This document shows, in pieces, positions 24,428 to 33,057 of a DNA stretch of 64,000 nucleotides (the first letter of the stretch is position 1; each line of letters starts with the position of its first letter). The DNA comes from Kluyvera sp046569695. Lineage in GTDB: Bacteria; Pseudomonadota; Gammaproteobacteria; Enterobacterales; Enterobacteriaceae. The translations under genes and the position numbers were made by a program. The notes beneath the pieces were generated by a model. The model searched no databases. It was not told where the DNA came from and saw only the letters and a list, made by a program, of their open reading frames with translations. Location of the stretch: NCBI RefSeq assembly GCF_046569695.1, contig NZ_JBKHUI010000023.1:11191-75190 (forward strand), given 5' to 3'.

Positions 24428-25222
24428 ATGAACGTATCAAATTTACCGCAGGAAACGCTGAACGCCGCCAACGAACTGGGGCGTTGGCTGGCACAAAATG
24501 ATTTTGCCGCGCCGCCGCAGGCTTCACAAACGCAGTGGGTGGTGATGGCGGGTAATGCCGTGATGCCAACCATTGAGGCCGCCTGTCAATTGGTGAGCGA
24601 ACACGGCGGTTCGCTATTGATAAGCGGCGGCATTGGTCATTCGACGAACTTCCTCTATGAGGCTATTGCCCAGCACCCGCGCTATCAAAGTCTTCGCTGC
24701 AATGGTGAAGCCGAGGCTACGCTACTGGCGGAGATTGCCCACCGCTTCTGGCAGATCCCGCGGGAGCGCATTGTGGTGGAAGACCAGTCTACCAACTGTG
24801 GTGAGAATGCCTGGTTTACCCGTCGGGTGATGGAAGAGAGGGGTATTCATCCACAGACGGTGACGGTGGTGCAGGACCCAACCATGCAGCGCCGCACGAT
24901 GGCGACCTTTACCCGCGTCTGGCAGGGCGTTGACAGCGCTCCGCGCTGGCTCAGCTATCCGGGCTACGTGCCGGAACTGCTCAATACGCCGGAAGGCGTC
25001 AGCTACCGCCAGCCTGCGGTTGGGCTGTGGCCAGTATCGCGCTATCTGTCGCTGCTACTTGGTGAGGTGCCGCGCCTGCGCGATGATGCTCTGGGCTACG
25101 GGCCGCGCGGAAAAGACTTTATCGCCCACGTCGATATTCCCGCTGAAGTTGAAGCCGCCTGGCAGCATCTTTCGACCGACCCTCAGCTTCAGCAGGTCTT
25201 AGCCAACCGTTCGATGGCATGA
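24428..25222 (+). CDS. ydcF: YdcF, DUF218-family SAM-binding protein
   Basis: Begun at MNVSNLPQET the protein has 264 residues, against 266 in E. coli. Conserved blocks are A-G-N-A-V-M-P-T-I, S-G-G-I-G-H-S-T, E-D-Q-S-T-N-C-G-E-N-A and V-Q-D-P-T-M-Q-R-R-T-M-A-T-F. E. coli YdcF binds S-adenosylmethionine in its crystal structure, but its reaction is unknown. It ends 28 bp from the convergent secreted-protein gene. Confidence 0.92.
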   Translation: MNVSNLPQETLNAANELGRWLAQNDFAAPPQASQTQWVVMAGNAVMPTIEAACQLVSEHGGSLLISGGIGHSTNFLYEAIAQHPRYQSLRCNGEAEATLLAEIAHRFWQIPRERIVVEDQSTNCGENAWFTRRVMEERGIHPQTVTVVQDPTMQRRTMATFTRVWQGVDSAPRWLSYPGYVPELLNTPEGVSYRQPAVGLWPVSRYLSLLLGEVPRLRDDALGYGPRGKDFIAHVDIPAEVEAAWQHLSTDPQLQQVLANRSMA

Positions 25223-25250
25223 CGCCAATCCGGCCGCCGTCTTGGCCGGG

Positions 25251-25778
25251 TTAGCGGAAACTCCACTGCACGCTGACCACAAATATCGACGGCAGAATGA
25301 TGCCGCTTTCAATACCGAAATAGTCGGTAAAGTTGTACTGCAGCCCGTGGTAGATATACGGAGAGAAGCCCACGCCGGTGATTTTTTTCGCCGTGTGGTA
25401 AGTGCCGGAATCCCCGCAGTGGCTGAAGGCATCAAAAAAGAACTCGCCGGTATAGGCGTACACGCCTTTAAAGGTCCAGCCCTTATTCTGGCCGCTGCCC
25501 TGGAGCCAGTCACGACGCACGCCCAGCGACAGGCAGCGATCAGCAAAGCTGTTTTTCATCGTTCCGACCAGCAGACTGTATTTGGAATCTTCTGAGAACT
25601 TACGTTCGATGGAGAAAAAGTCGTTATTAAATTTTTCGTTATATTGACCGTGGTTGCCGCTCATATGGTAGACAAAAGAGCCGGTATTGACGGAGTAGAG
25701 ATTTATCTCATCTGCAAAGCTGGAGGCGGCCGGCAGCAGTGCCGACGCAAATGCCAGCACGCTGGGTATTTTACGCAT
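25251..25778 (-). CDS. Exported protein of unknown function, probable small outer-membrane beta-barrel
   Basis: Starting at MRKIPSVLAF the product has 175 residues and a Sec leader ending S-S-F-A. The rest is rich in Tyr/Phe with alternating polar and aromatic residues (F-V-Y-H-M-S, F-F-S-I-E-R-K-F, F-V-V-S-V-Q-W-S-F-R at the end) and two cysteines at mid-chain. This suggests an eight-strand beta-barrel of PagP size. I do not recognise the family. It is monocistronic and divergent from aldA. Confidence 0.6.
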   Translation of the reverse strand: MRKIPSVLAFASALLPAASSFADEINLYSVNTGSFVYHMSGNHGQYNEKFNNDFFSIERKFSEDSKYSLLVGTMKNSFADRCLSLGVRRDWLQGSGQNKGWTFKGVYAYTGEFFFDAFSHCGDSGTYHTAKKITGVGFSPYIYHGLQYNFTDYFGIESGIILPSIFVVSVQWSFR

Positions 25779-25953
25779 TTTAAAACTCAGTAAAGCCAGA
25801 AAGAAAAAACATTGCGCTACATGATAGGTCTTTCGCGATAAACCTCGGCTAAACCAGCGCCGCATCCTGTGGAAAATTAGCGCGCTATCTTTTCGCGCGG
25901 CTTCACAGAAACAGACATAATCGGTTGGAAAAGTTGCCAGAGTGTATATGTAT

Positions 25954-25976
25954 TTAACAATATTTTTACTTGTTAA
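25954..25976. promoter_or_regulatory. Inverted repeat TTAACAA-N9-TTGTTAA upstream of aldA
   Basis: The seven-base arms are perfect and end 26 bp before the aldA ATG, overlapping the likely promoter start region. The regulator is unknown; in E. coli aldA responds to CRP and ArcA, and this dyad resembles neither consensus. Confidence 0.35.
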
Positions 25977-26002
25977 CGACCTAACACAGACAGGAGCAGC
26001 TC

Positions 26003-27448
26003 ATGACGTCACCCGTGCAACACCCGATGTATATCGATGGTCAGTTCGTCACCTGGCAGGGCGATAGCTGGATTGATGTGATTAACCCAGCAACCGAAGC
26101 GTGTCTTTCCCGTATTCCTGATGGCGATGCCGAGCACGCGAAGCAAGCGATTGATGCCGCTGAACGCGCGCAGCCTGCCTGGGAAGCGCTGCCAGCGATT
26201 GAACGTGCCGGATGGCTGCGTAAAATTGCTGCAGGCATTCGCGAACGTGCGGCGGAAATTAGCCAGATGATCGTTGCCGAAGGCGGCAAAATTCAACAGC
26301 TGGCAGAGGTTGAGGTGGGCTTTACCGCTGACTATATCGAGTACATGGCCGAGTGGGCGCGTCGTTACGAGGGGGAGATCCTGCAAAGCGATCGCCCCGG
26401 TGAAAATATCTTCGTCTTTAAACGTGCGCTGGGGGTGACCACCGGTATTCTGCCGTGGAACTTCCCATTCTTCCTGATTGCCCGCAAGATGGCGCCAGCG
26501 CTGATTACCGGCAATACCATCGTTATCAAACCAAGCGAGTTCACACCGAATAACGCCATCGCCTTTGCTGAAATTGTCCATAAAATTGGCCTGCCGAAAG
26601 GCGTTTTCAACCTGGTGCTGGGACGCGGTGAAACCGTGGGTCAGGAACTGGCGGGTAACCCGAAGGTGGCGATGGTCAGCATGACCGGCAGCGTGGCAGC
26701 GGGTGAGAAAATCATGGCAGCGGCGGCAAAAAATATCACCAAAGTGGGACTTGAACTGGGCGGCAAAGCGCCGGCGATCGTGCTGGACGACGCCGATATT
26801 GAGCTGGCGGTGAAAGCGATTGTTGATTCGCGCGTGATTAACACCGGGCAGGTGTGTAACTGCGCCGAACGCGTCTATGTGCAGAAAGGGATTTACGATA
26901 GCTTCGTCAACAAGCTGGGTGAAGCGATGAAAGCCGTCGCGTTTGGTGACCCGGCAAAACGCAACGATATAGCCATGGGGCCGTTGATTAACGCCGCCGC
27001 GCTGGAGCGTGTAGAGCAAAAAGTGGCAAAAGCCGTTTCCCAGGGGGCGAAGGTGGTACTGGGCGGTAAAGCGGTAGAGGGCGCAGGCTATTTCTACCCG
27101 CCAACGCTGCTGCTGGACGTGCGCCAGGAGATGAGCATCATGCACGAAGAGACCTTCGGCCCGGTACTGCCGGTCGTGATGTTCGATACGCTGGATGAGG
27201 CGCTGAAGATGGCGAACGACAGTGACTACGGTCTGACCTCATCGGTCTATACCCGCGACCTCAACCAGGCGATGAAAGCCGTACGCGGCCTTAAGTTTGG
27301 TGAAACCTATATCAACCGCGAAAACTTTGAAGCGATGCAGGGTTTCCACGCTGGCTGGCGTAAGTCCGGCATCGGCGGGGCGGACGGCAAGCATGGGCTG
27401 AATGAATACCTGCAAACGCAGATGGTGTATTTGCAAACGCAGGGTTAA
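26003..27448 (+). CDS. aldA: Lactaldehyde/glycolaldehyde dehydrogenase AldA
   Basis: The 481-residue NAD-dependent aldehyde dehydrogenase is nearly collinear with E. coli AldA (479). It has P-W-N-F-P-F-F-L, E-L-G-G-K-A-P with the general-base Glu, and the catalytic Cys in G-Q-V-C-N-C-A-E-R. It oxidises L-lactaldehyde from fucose and rhamnose, and glycolaldehyde, in the cytosol. CAGGAG precedes the ATG. It converges on an esterase gene 43 bp downstream. Confidence 0.97.
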   Translation: MTSPVQHPMYIDGQFVTWQGDSWIDVINPATEACLSRIPDGDAEHAKQAIDAAERAQPAWEALPAIERAGWLRKIAAGIRERAAEISQMIVAEGGKIQQLAEVEVGFTADYIEYMAEWARRYEGEILQSDRPGENIFVFKRALGVTTGILPWNFPFFLIARKMAPALITGNTIVIKPSEFTPNNAIAFAEIVHKIGLPKGVFNLVLGRGETVGQELAGNPKVAMVSMTGSVAAGEKIMAAAAKNITKVGLELGGKAPAIVLDDADIELAVKAIVDSRVINTGQVCNCAERVYVQKGIYDSFVNKLGEAMKAVAFGDPAKRNDIAMGPLINAAALERVEQKVAKAVSQGAKVVLGGKAVEGAGYFYPPTLLLDVRQEMSIMHEETFGPVLPVVMFDTLDEALKMANDSDYGLTSSVYTRDLNQAMKAVRGLKFGETYINRENFEAMQGFHAGWRKSGIGGADGKHGLNEYLQTQMVYLQTQG

Positions 27449-27491
27449 GTACTATTCCCGGCGTCGCAATCCAGTTCATCATCAACCGTGG

Positions 27492-28379
27492 TCACACCGC
27501 TACCGGCAACCCCTCGGCATCGCGAATACCAAACCCGTGCCGCCCCTGTTCGAACAGATGCATCTCCACCGGCACCTGCTGCGCGTGCAGCGCATTAAAC
27601 AGCGCCAGGCTGTTTTCCACCTTCACCGCCGGATCGTCGACCGCATGCAGCAAGAAGGTTGGCGGCACCTGACGGTCGACACGTTTTTCCAGCGAGTAAT
27701 GCGCGCGCTGCGCCGGGTCAGGCGTATCGCCAATCAGCGCACGGCGCGAGCCGGGGTGGCCGAAGCCGTCGTCCATGCTGATAACGGGGTAGACCAGCGC
27801 CATAAAATCAGGCCGGGCGGAAATCTCATCAATCTCGTCCAGCGGTGGATAGGCCTCCTCCAGATAGCGCGTGCCAAGGCTTGCCGCCACGTGCCCGCCA
27901 GAGGAGAAACCGAGAACGCCGATTTTGTCAGGAGAAATCTGCCAGCGGGCGGCCTGGCTGCGGAGGGTGCGCATGGCGCGTTGAACGTCTGCCAGCGGGG
28001 CATTGGCTCCCTCCTGGTGACCGTCTCCCGGCATGCGATAGGTCATCACAAATAGTGTATAGCCCTGAGCGGTAAAATCAGGGGCCAGCGCCGTGCCTTC
28101 TTTATCCAGCACCACCCGTTGATAGGAACCGCCAGGCGTCACCAGAATCCCCACGCCGTTGGGATTCTCGGGTTGAAATACCGTTATCTGCGGTGCACGA
28201 ACGCCGGTGACCGCGCGATCCCACGCGCTGCTGCCGGTGTGGTCGCTTTCCAGCGTGGGCGTTACGCCACTGGTGCTGGCACCCGGCGCATCGCCGCCGG
28301 GCCAGAGGGAGAACGTGGTGGACGTGCGGGCTGCCTGGGCCATCCGTGTCAGTAAGAGATCCTTGGGCGTTGCGTTCAT
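27492..28379 (-). CDS. Cytosolic alpha/beta-hydrolase (acetylesterase-like), paralogue of the 8.6-kb enzyme
   Basis: The 295-residue protein has nucleophile motif G-F-S-S-G-G-H, a D-D-P-A-V acid region and a histidine in G-R-H-G-F-G. It shares G-G-S-Y-Q-R, Y-R-M-P-G-D-G and D-V-Q-R-A-M-R-T-L with the Tat-exported hydrolase at 8627-9529 but lacks a signal peptide. GAGGATGCC precedes the ATG. It lies 31 bp after ada and may share that transcript. Substrate unknown. Confidence 0.78.
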   Translation of the reverse strand: MNATPKDLLLTRMAQAARTSTTFSLWPGGDAPGASTSGVTPTLESDHTGSSAWDRAVTGVRAPQITVFQPENPNGVGILVTPGGSYQRVVLDKEGTALAPDFTAQGYTLFVMTYRMPGDGHQEGANAPLADVQRAMRTLRSQAARWQISPDKIGVLGFSSGGHVAASLGTRYLEEAYPPLDEIDEISARPDFMALVYPVISMDDGFGHPGSRRALIGDTPDPAQRAHYSLEKRVDRQVPPTFLLHAVDDPAVKVENSLALFNALHAQQVPVEMHLFEQGRHGFGIRDAEGLPVAV

Positions 28380-28410
28380 GGCATCCTCAATCGGTTTGAT
28401 AAAGCGCGGA

Positions 28411-29469
28411 TTATCTCTCCGCGCGGGCTATTTTGCTCTCGTGTTCCAGCAGCCAGGCCTTGCGGGCAATGCCGCCGCCGTAGCCGGTCATGCTGCCATC
28501 TTTGCCAATCACCCGATGGCAGGGAATGACGATAGCAATGCGATTTGCGCCGTTGGCTGCCGCAACGGCACGGGCGGCGGTGGGTTTGTTGAGCGCTTCG
28601 GCCAGCGCCTGATAGTGGGTGGTTTCGCCGCAGGGGAGCAGACACAATGCCTGCCAGACGCGGCGTTGAAAGTCGCTGCCGGGCGTATCCAGCGCCAGGG
28701 TGAAGTGCCGACGCTGCCCGGCAAAATACTCGCCAATCTCTTTTTCCGCCTGCCGGGTATGATCATTTTGCCCGGCGATAATGCGGGCATTCAGCAGGCG
28801 CTGGATATCGCTAAATTCAGTCTCCAGCATTCGGCGGTCGACAAACTCAAGCAGGCACACCCCACGTTCGCTGGCGCAGACGAACATCGGCCCAATCGGC
28901 GTGGTAAAGCGGTGAATCAGCAGCGAAGGTTGGACCGTTACCGGAGAGGAACCGGTGAGTTTTTTATAGGTATAGCCGAAGCCGCTGAGCGATTCGTATC
29001 CGCTATCAAAAGCCACGTCCGTGGCGCTGCGCCCACTTTTCAACTCCTGCAGGGCAACGTTAACCCGCTGCATCCGCTGGAACGCCTGAAAGGTGATGCC
29101 GTGATGGTGCAAGAACCAGCGTCGTACGCGCTCCGGGCTGATATGGTGTTCACGAAGGTGGGTATCGCTGACGCGCGCTTTCGGCGTTTGCCGCACCAGC
29201 TCAAGCGCCTGCTCGATAAAATCCGGCGCGCTACAGGCGTTTTCGGTGGGGCGGCATACCTTGCAGGGGCGAAAGCCTGCGTCCAGCGCCGACTTAAAAT
29301 CACGGTAGAACTCCACGTTTTCCCGCTTCGGTTTTCGTGCCCGACACACCGAAATACAGAACACCCCGGTGGTTTTTACCCCGACGTAGAACACACCGGT
29401 ATACTCCGATGCCCGCGCCAGCAGCGCCTGGTACCAGGTGTCGCACTGGGCGCTATCGGTGACTTTCAT
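28411..29469 (-). CDS. ada: Ada-type bifunctional alkylation-response regulator/O6-methylguanine-DNA methyltransferase
   Basis: The product has 352 residues. It has an N-terminal zinc domain with the methyl-acceptor Cys in F-C-I-S-V-C and the partner pair C-K-V-C, an AraC-type helix-turn-helix in the middle, and a C-terminal methyltransferase with P-C-H-R-V. The Cys spacing equals E. coli Ada. Methylation of the N-terminal Cys by phosphotriesters turns Ada into an activator; the C-terminal Cys repairs O6-methylguanine. It overlaps the upstream PEP-mutase-like gene by 17 bp. No alkB follows, unlike E. coli. Confidence 0.9.
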   Translation of the reverse strand: MKVTDSAQCDTWYQALLARASEYTGVFYVGVKTTGVFCISVCRARKPKRENVEFYRDFKSALDAGFRPCKVCRPTENACSAPDFIEQALELVRQTPKARVSDTHLREHHISPERVRRWFLHHHGITFQAFQRMQRVNVALQELKSGRSATDVAFDSGYESLSGFGYTYKKLTGSSPVTVQPSLLIHRFTTPIGPMFVCASERGVCLLEFVDRRMLETEFSDIQRLLNARIIAGQNDHTRQAEKEIGEYFAGQRRHFTLALDTPGSDFQRRVWQALCLLPCGETTHYQALAEALNKPTAARAVAAANGANRIAIVIPCHRVIGKDGSMTGYGGGIARKAWLLEHESKIARAER

Positions 29470-30229
29470 CGTCGAAGACTCCTGCAAAGGACGGCTGATG
29501 GCGAAGGGTTAACAGTAGATCGTTTAGCCGGGTTTGTATTGCACTATGTACCGCATTCCCCATGGAAATGCGACGTACGCCAAGTTCTGCCAACGTGGCG
29601 AAATCGGCCAGTTCGGGAACCGCCATCACGTTCAGCGGCAGGGTGGTTTGCTGGACAAGCGTGGCAATATCCTGCGCGCGGTGGACACACGGCACAAACA
29701 GCCCGTCGGCACCGTTTGCCGCATAGTGAGCTATGCGTGACAGCGTCACCTGCAATGCGTCAGCTACACCGAGCAAAAAGGCATCGGTACGCACATTTAA
29801 AAAGAGCGAACAGCCACTGGCGTTGAGCGCTTTGCGGATCGCCAATAGCCGATGGGCAAAATGGTCTGCGTTCTCCAGACTTCGCACACTGCCCTGAACC
29901 CGGCTATCTTCCAGATTCACTCCCACCACGCCAAGCGCCGCCAACTGCTGCAAATTCTCAACAATACCGTCCACGCTGTTGGCATATCCGGCTTCCATAT
30001 CCACGCTGAGTGGCAATGTGGTACAGGCGCGAATACGGCTAACCAGATAGCGCAGCTCGGCAAAAGCGAGGCCTTCACCGTCGGCGTAGCCCAGCATGGC
30101 CGCGATGGCGGCGCTGGATGTTGCCATCGCCTGATATCCGGCGTTTTCGGCCGCCAGCGCGCTGGGTACATCCCAGATATTGGCGATAAGCAGAGGCTGA
30201 GGTTGATGGTGTAATTGACTGAAGTTCAT
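29453..30229 (-). CDS. Isocitrate lyase/PEP-mutase superfamily protein
   Basis: From M-N-F-S-Q-L (GGAGAG upstream) the protein has 258 residues. It forms a TIM barrel with N-I-W-D-V-P-S-A-L at the start, then D-M-E-A-G-Y for the metal aspartate/glutamate region, G-V-N-L-E-D-S and N-V-R-T-D-A. The lyase loop K-K-C-G-H of isocitrate lyase is missing. Members cleave or rearrange small 2-oxo acids (oxaloacetate hydrolase-, methylisocitrate lyase- or phosphonomutase-like). Its stop lies inside ada, so the two are translationally coupled. Why such an enzyme precedes a DNA-repair gene is unclear. Confidence 0.78.
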   Translation of the reverse strand: MNFSQLHHQPQPLLIANIWDVPSALAAENAGYQAMATSSAAIAAMLGYADGEGLAFAELRYLVSRIRACTTLPLSVDMEAGYANSVDGIVENLQQLAALGVVGVNLEDSRVQGSVRSLENADHFAHRLLAIRKALNASGCSLFLNVRTDAFLLGVADALQVTLSRIAHYAANGADGLFVPCVHRAQDIATLVQQTTLPLNVMAVPELADFATLAELGVRRISMGNAVHSAIQTRLNDLLLTLRHQPSFAGVFDDESHR

Positions 30230-30352
30230 AGGACTCTCCGGTTGTGTTTGCAAGCCGAGTGTGCCGCGACAGGCAAAATGCCAGCAACCGAAAATCAGAC
30301 GACCATTTTTGACGGAAAGACGGCGGGGGCATGATACCGCCCGCCGGAGGCG

Positions 30353-31354
30353 TTACATTTTGGCGAATTTTTCCAGCACACGAATCAGTTGGGTCACAAA
30401 GCCATATTCGTTATCGTACCAGGAGACGGTTTTTACCAGTTGCAGGCCGCCCGCCTCAGTCACTTCGGTTTGGGTGGCATCGAAAACGGAGCCGAAATGG
30501 GTGCCGATAATATCGGAAGAGACGATCTCCTCTTCGGTATAGCCAAACGATTCATTGTTGTGCGCCGCATTCTTCATCACCTGGTTGACCTCCTCGGCGG
30601 TCACTTTCTTACCCAGGATGGAGACCAGTTCGGTAACCGAGCCGGTTTTGGTCGGCACGCGCTGGGCATGGCCCTTCAGCTTGCCGCTCAGCGCCGGGAT
30701 CACCAGACCAATGGCTTTAGCTGCCCCGGTGGTATGCGGAATGATGTTCTCCGCCGCCGCACGTGAGGCCCGCAAATCCTTACCGCGCGGCCCGTCAACC
30801 AGTGACTGGGTGCCGGTGTAAGCGTGAATGGTGGTCATGGTTCCGACTTCAATGCCAAATGCATCGTGAAGGGCTTTGGCCATTGGCGCCAGGCAGTTGG
30901 TGGTGCACGAGGCGACGGAGATAATCTTATCGCTGGCGTTCAGCGTATCGTCGTTGACGTTAAAGACGAGGGTTTTCATGTCGCCCGCAGGGGCGGAGAT
31001 CAGCACTTTTTTCGCCCCGGCATCAATGTGCGCCTGTGATTTTTCCGTCGAGGTGTAGAAGCCGGTGCATTCGACAATCAGCTCTGCGCCCTGGGCGGTC
31101 CACGGAATGTTTTGCGCCTCTTTTTCGGCGTAAACGGTGATGGTTTTACCATTCACAATCAGCGCATTATCGTTGTAATCAACGCTCCATGGGAACGGGC
31201 CGTAGTTGGAGTCATGCTTCAATAGATAAGCCAGAACTTTAGGGGAGGTGAGATCGTTAATCGCGACCACTTCATGACTGCTGGATACTTCCAGTAAACG
31301 GCGCAGAACCAGACGGCCAATACGCCCAAACCCGTTAATGCCAATTTTACTCAT
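30353..31354 (-). CDS. gapC: Glyceraldehyde-3-phosphate dehydrogenase GapC, intact
   Basis: The 333-residue NAD-dependent enzyme has N-G-F-G-R-I-G-R at the NAD site, catalytic Cys in S-C-T-T-N-C near residue 150, and catalytic His in T-I-H-A-Y-T. The position between aldA and cybB matches E. coli gapC, a broken pseudogene in K-12; here the frame is full length. As a second GAPDH beside GapA it may serve under special conditions. It is read leftwards and is monocistronic. Confidence 0.93.
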   Translation of the reverse strand: MSKIGINGFGRIGRLVLRRLLEVSSSHEVVAINDLTSPKVLAYLLKHDSNYGPFPWSVDYNDNALIVNGKTITVYAEKEAQNIPWTAQGAELIVECTGFYTSTEKSQAHIDAGAKKVLISAPAGDMKTLVFNVNDDTLNASDKIISVASCTTNCLAPMAKALHDAFGIEVGTMTTIHAYTGTQSLVDGPRGKDLRASRAAAENIIPHTTGAAKAIGLVIPALSGKLKGHAQRVPTKTGSVTELVSILGKKVTAEEVNQVMKNAAHNNESFGYTEEEIVSSDIIGTHFGSVFDATQTEVTEAGGLQLVKTVSWYDNEYGFVTQLIRVLEKFAKM

Positions 31355-31581
31355 GGTGCTCTCCTGTCAGTGATGGGATGTCAGCCCAATACGCGTGCGT
31401 CAGATCGATTCAATGAATAAGTTTGGATTATGTATTTCACCTGTCCAGGCTTAGTTCAGCAGGGCTGGAAGGGCAACGCTGTCGCGAAAATTTAATTTGT
31501 ATCGATTTGAAAAAGTTAATGAAATTTTAATGAATCGCGGCTATTTTGCTTTTTTATGTTACTTCTCAGAGTATTTTGGCG

Positions 31582-32109
31582 ATGAACGATAAATATTCCC
31601 GCTTACAAATTGCCATCCACTGGCTGGTTTTCCTGTTGGTGGTGGTGGCCTATGCGGCGATGGAGTTACGCGGGTTTTTCCCCCGCAGCGACCGCCCGGT
31701 CATTAACATGATCCATGTGTCCTGCGGGATCAGCGTACTGGTGCTGATGGTGGCGCGTCTGCTGATTCGCCTGAAGCGCCCGGCGCCGCCGATCGTGCCG
31801 AAGCCAAAGCCGATGATGACCGGCATGGCGCACCTGGGGCATCTGGCTATCTACCTGCTGTTTATCGCGCTGCCGCTGATCGGCCTTATCATGATGTATA
31901 ACCGTGGTAACCCGTGGCTGGCGTTTGGTTTCACCATGCCGCACGCGGCAGAGGGGAATTTTGACCTCGTCGATACGCTTAAGCACTATCACGTGTTCCT
32001 CGCCAACCTCGGCTACTGGCTGATTGGCCTGCATGCGCTTGCCGCGCTGGCGCACCACTATTTCTGGAAGGACAATACGCTGCTGCGCATGATGCCGCGC
32101 AAGCGTTAA
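31582..32109 (+). CDS. cybB: Cytochrome b561 CybB
   Basis: Started at MNDKYSRLQIAIHW the protein has 175 residues, one fewer than E. coli CybB. Four membrane helices and paired histidines (I-H-W in helix 1, M-I-H-V-S-C in helix 2, and H-x-x-x-A-x-L-A-H-H in helix 4) bind two b hemes. In E. coli it is a superoxide:ubiquinone oxidoreductase. It is divergent from gapC, as in E. coli. Confidence 0.95.
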   Translation: MNDKYSRLQIAIHWLVFLLVVVAYAAMELRGFFPRSDRPVINMIHVSCGISVLVLMVARLLIRLKRPAPPIVPKPKPMMTGMAHLGHLAIYLLFIALPLIGLIMMYNRGNPWLAFGFTMPHAAEGNFDLVDTLKHYHVFLANLGYWLIGLHALAALAHHYFWKDNTLLRMMPRKR

Positions 32110-32179
32110 CAGGCTTTCAACTCCCTGGGCTCTGCGCTACCATAAGTCTTATGTCTGACGTATGAGTGGAGAGAACAGG

Positions 32180-32818
32180 GTGTTCGCAGATTTTGGTGTA
32201 CTTAATTACTGGACCTATTTGCTCGGGGCCATCTTTATTATTCTGGTGCCGGGGCCGAATACCTTCTTCGTACTGAAGACCGGGGTGTCGCACGGTATCC
32301 GCAAAGGCTATATGGCGGCGCTCGCGGTGTTTATTGGCGACGCCGTTCTGATGTCTCTCTCATTTGCGGGCGTTGCCACGCTGATTAAGACCACACCGGT
32401 GCTGTTTAATATCGTGCGCTACCTTGGGGCCATTTATCTGCTCTATCTTGGCGGCAAGATGCTCTACAGCACCCTGAAGCGCAAAAATGCCGAACACGAT
32501 GAAGCGGCAGAACCGGGCCACGCTATCTTCAAACGTGCGTTAACGCTGAGCCTCACTAATCCGAAAGCGATCCTGTTTTACGTCTCGTTCTTCGTGCAGT
32601 TTATTGACGTTCACGCGACAACCCCCGGCCTGGCATTCTTTATCCTCGCGGTCACACTGGAGTTGGTGAGCTTCACCTACCTGAGTTTCTTGATCGTTTC
32701 CGGCTCGCTGGTGACGCGCTATGTGAAAACGCGTAAAAAACTGGCGAAAATCGGTAACAGCCTGATTGGCCTGGTGTTTGTCGGCTTTGCTGCGCGTCTG
32801 GCAACGCTCCAGTCCTGA
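32180..32818 (+). CDS. leuE: Leucine exporter LeuE (LysE/RhtB family)
   Basis: The GTG at 32180, eight bases after GGAGAG, gives 212 residues, exactly the E. coli LeuE length, and aligns with its M-F-A-E-Y-G-V-L-N-Y-W-T-Y start. It has six helices and the LysE family motif V-P-G-P-N-T-F. L-T-N-P-K-A-I-L-F-Y follows in mid-protein. It exports leucine and related amino acids by proton antiport. In E. coli leuE (yeaS) lies elsewhere, so its place here between cybB and frmR is a rearrangement or an insertion. Confidence 0.9.
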   Translation: MFADFGVLNYWTYLLGAIFIILVPGPNTFFVLKTGVSHGIRKGYMAALAVFIGDAVLMSLSFAGVATLIKTTPVLFNIVRYLGAIYLLYLGGKMLYSTLKRKNAEHDEAAEPGHAIFKRALTLSLTNPKAILFYVSFFVQFIDVHATTPGLAFFILAVTLELVSFTYLSFLIVSGSLVTRYVKTRKKLAKIGNSLIGLVFVGFAARLATLQS

Positions 32819-32828
32819 TAGCTCTCCT

Positions 32829-32862
32829 GGCCCGATAACCCTTATCGGGCCAGTCTGTTTTA
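32829..32862 (+). terminator. Rho-independent terminator of leuE
   Basis: GGCCCGATA and TATCGGGCC form a nine-base perfect stem with loop ACCCT, followed by AGTCTGTTTTATT. It starts 10 bp after the leuE stop. Confidence 0.75.
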
Positions 32863-33024
32863 TTCCATTGCACATCACGATAACGGCGCATGCCGTCTAT
32901 CACATCCCCGTAATAAGCGTCTAAACTTACTGTTCTGGAAGCGTAAATTCGCGCCGCTGACGATATGTGCTTTCGCGCATTTGAAAAAAATAAAACATTT
33001 ATTTTACATCAACACAATGAGATT

Positions 33025-33048
33025 GATAGTATACCCCCCTATACTATC
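33025..33048. promoter_or_regulatory. FrmR operator
   Basis: GATAGTATA and TATACTATC arms flank a run of six C residues. This is the type of site bound by FrmR/RcnR/CsoR repressors (AT-rich dyad with a central C or G tract). It lies 9 bp before the frmR ATG with the ribosome site GGAGGAGCT directly after it, so the repressor can block its own operon. Confidence 0.8.
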
Positions 33049-33057
33049 GGAGGAGCT

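Noticed and set aside
26009..27145. 378-codon open frame opposite aldA
   Set aside because: Shadow frame of a well-conserved gene, without motifs.
28207..29826. 539-codon plus-strand frame over ada and the PEP-mutase-like gene
   Set aside because: Composition is that of an antisense shadow; both minus-strand genes have clear catalytic motifs and ribosome sites.
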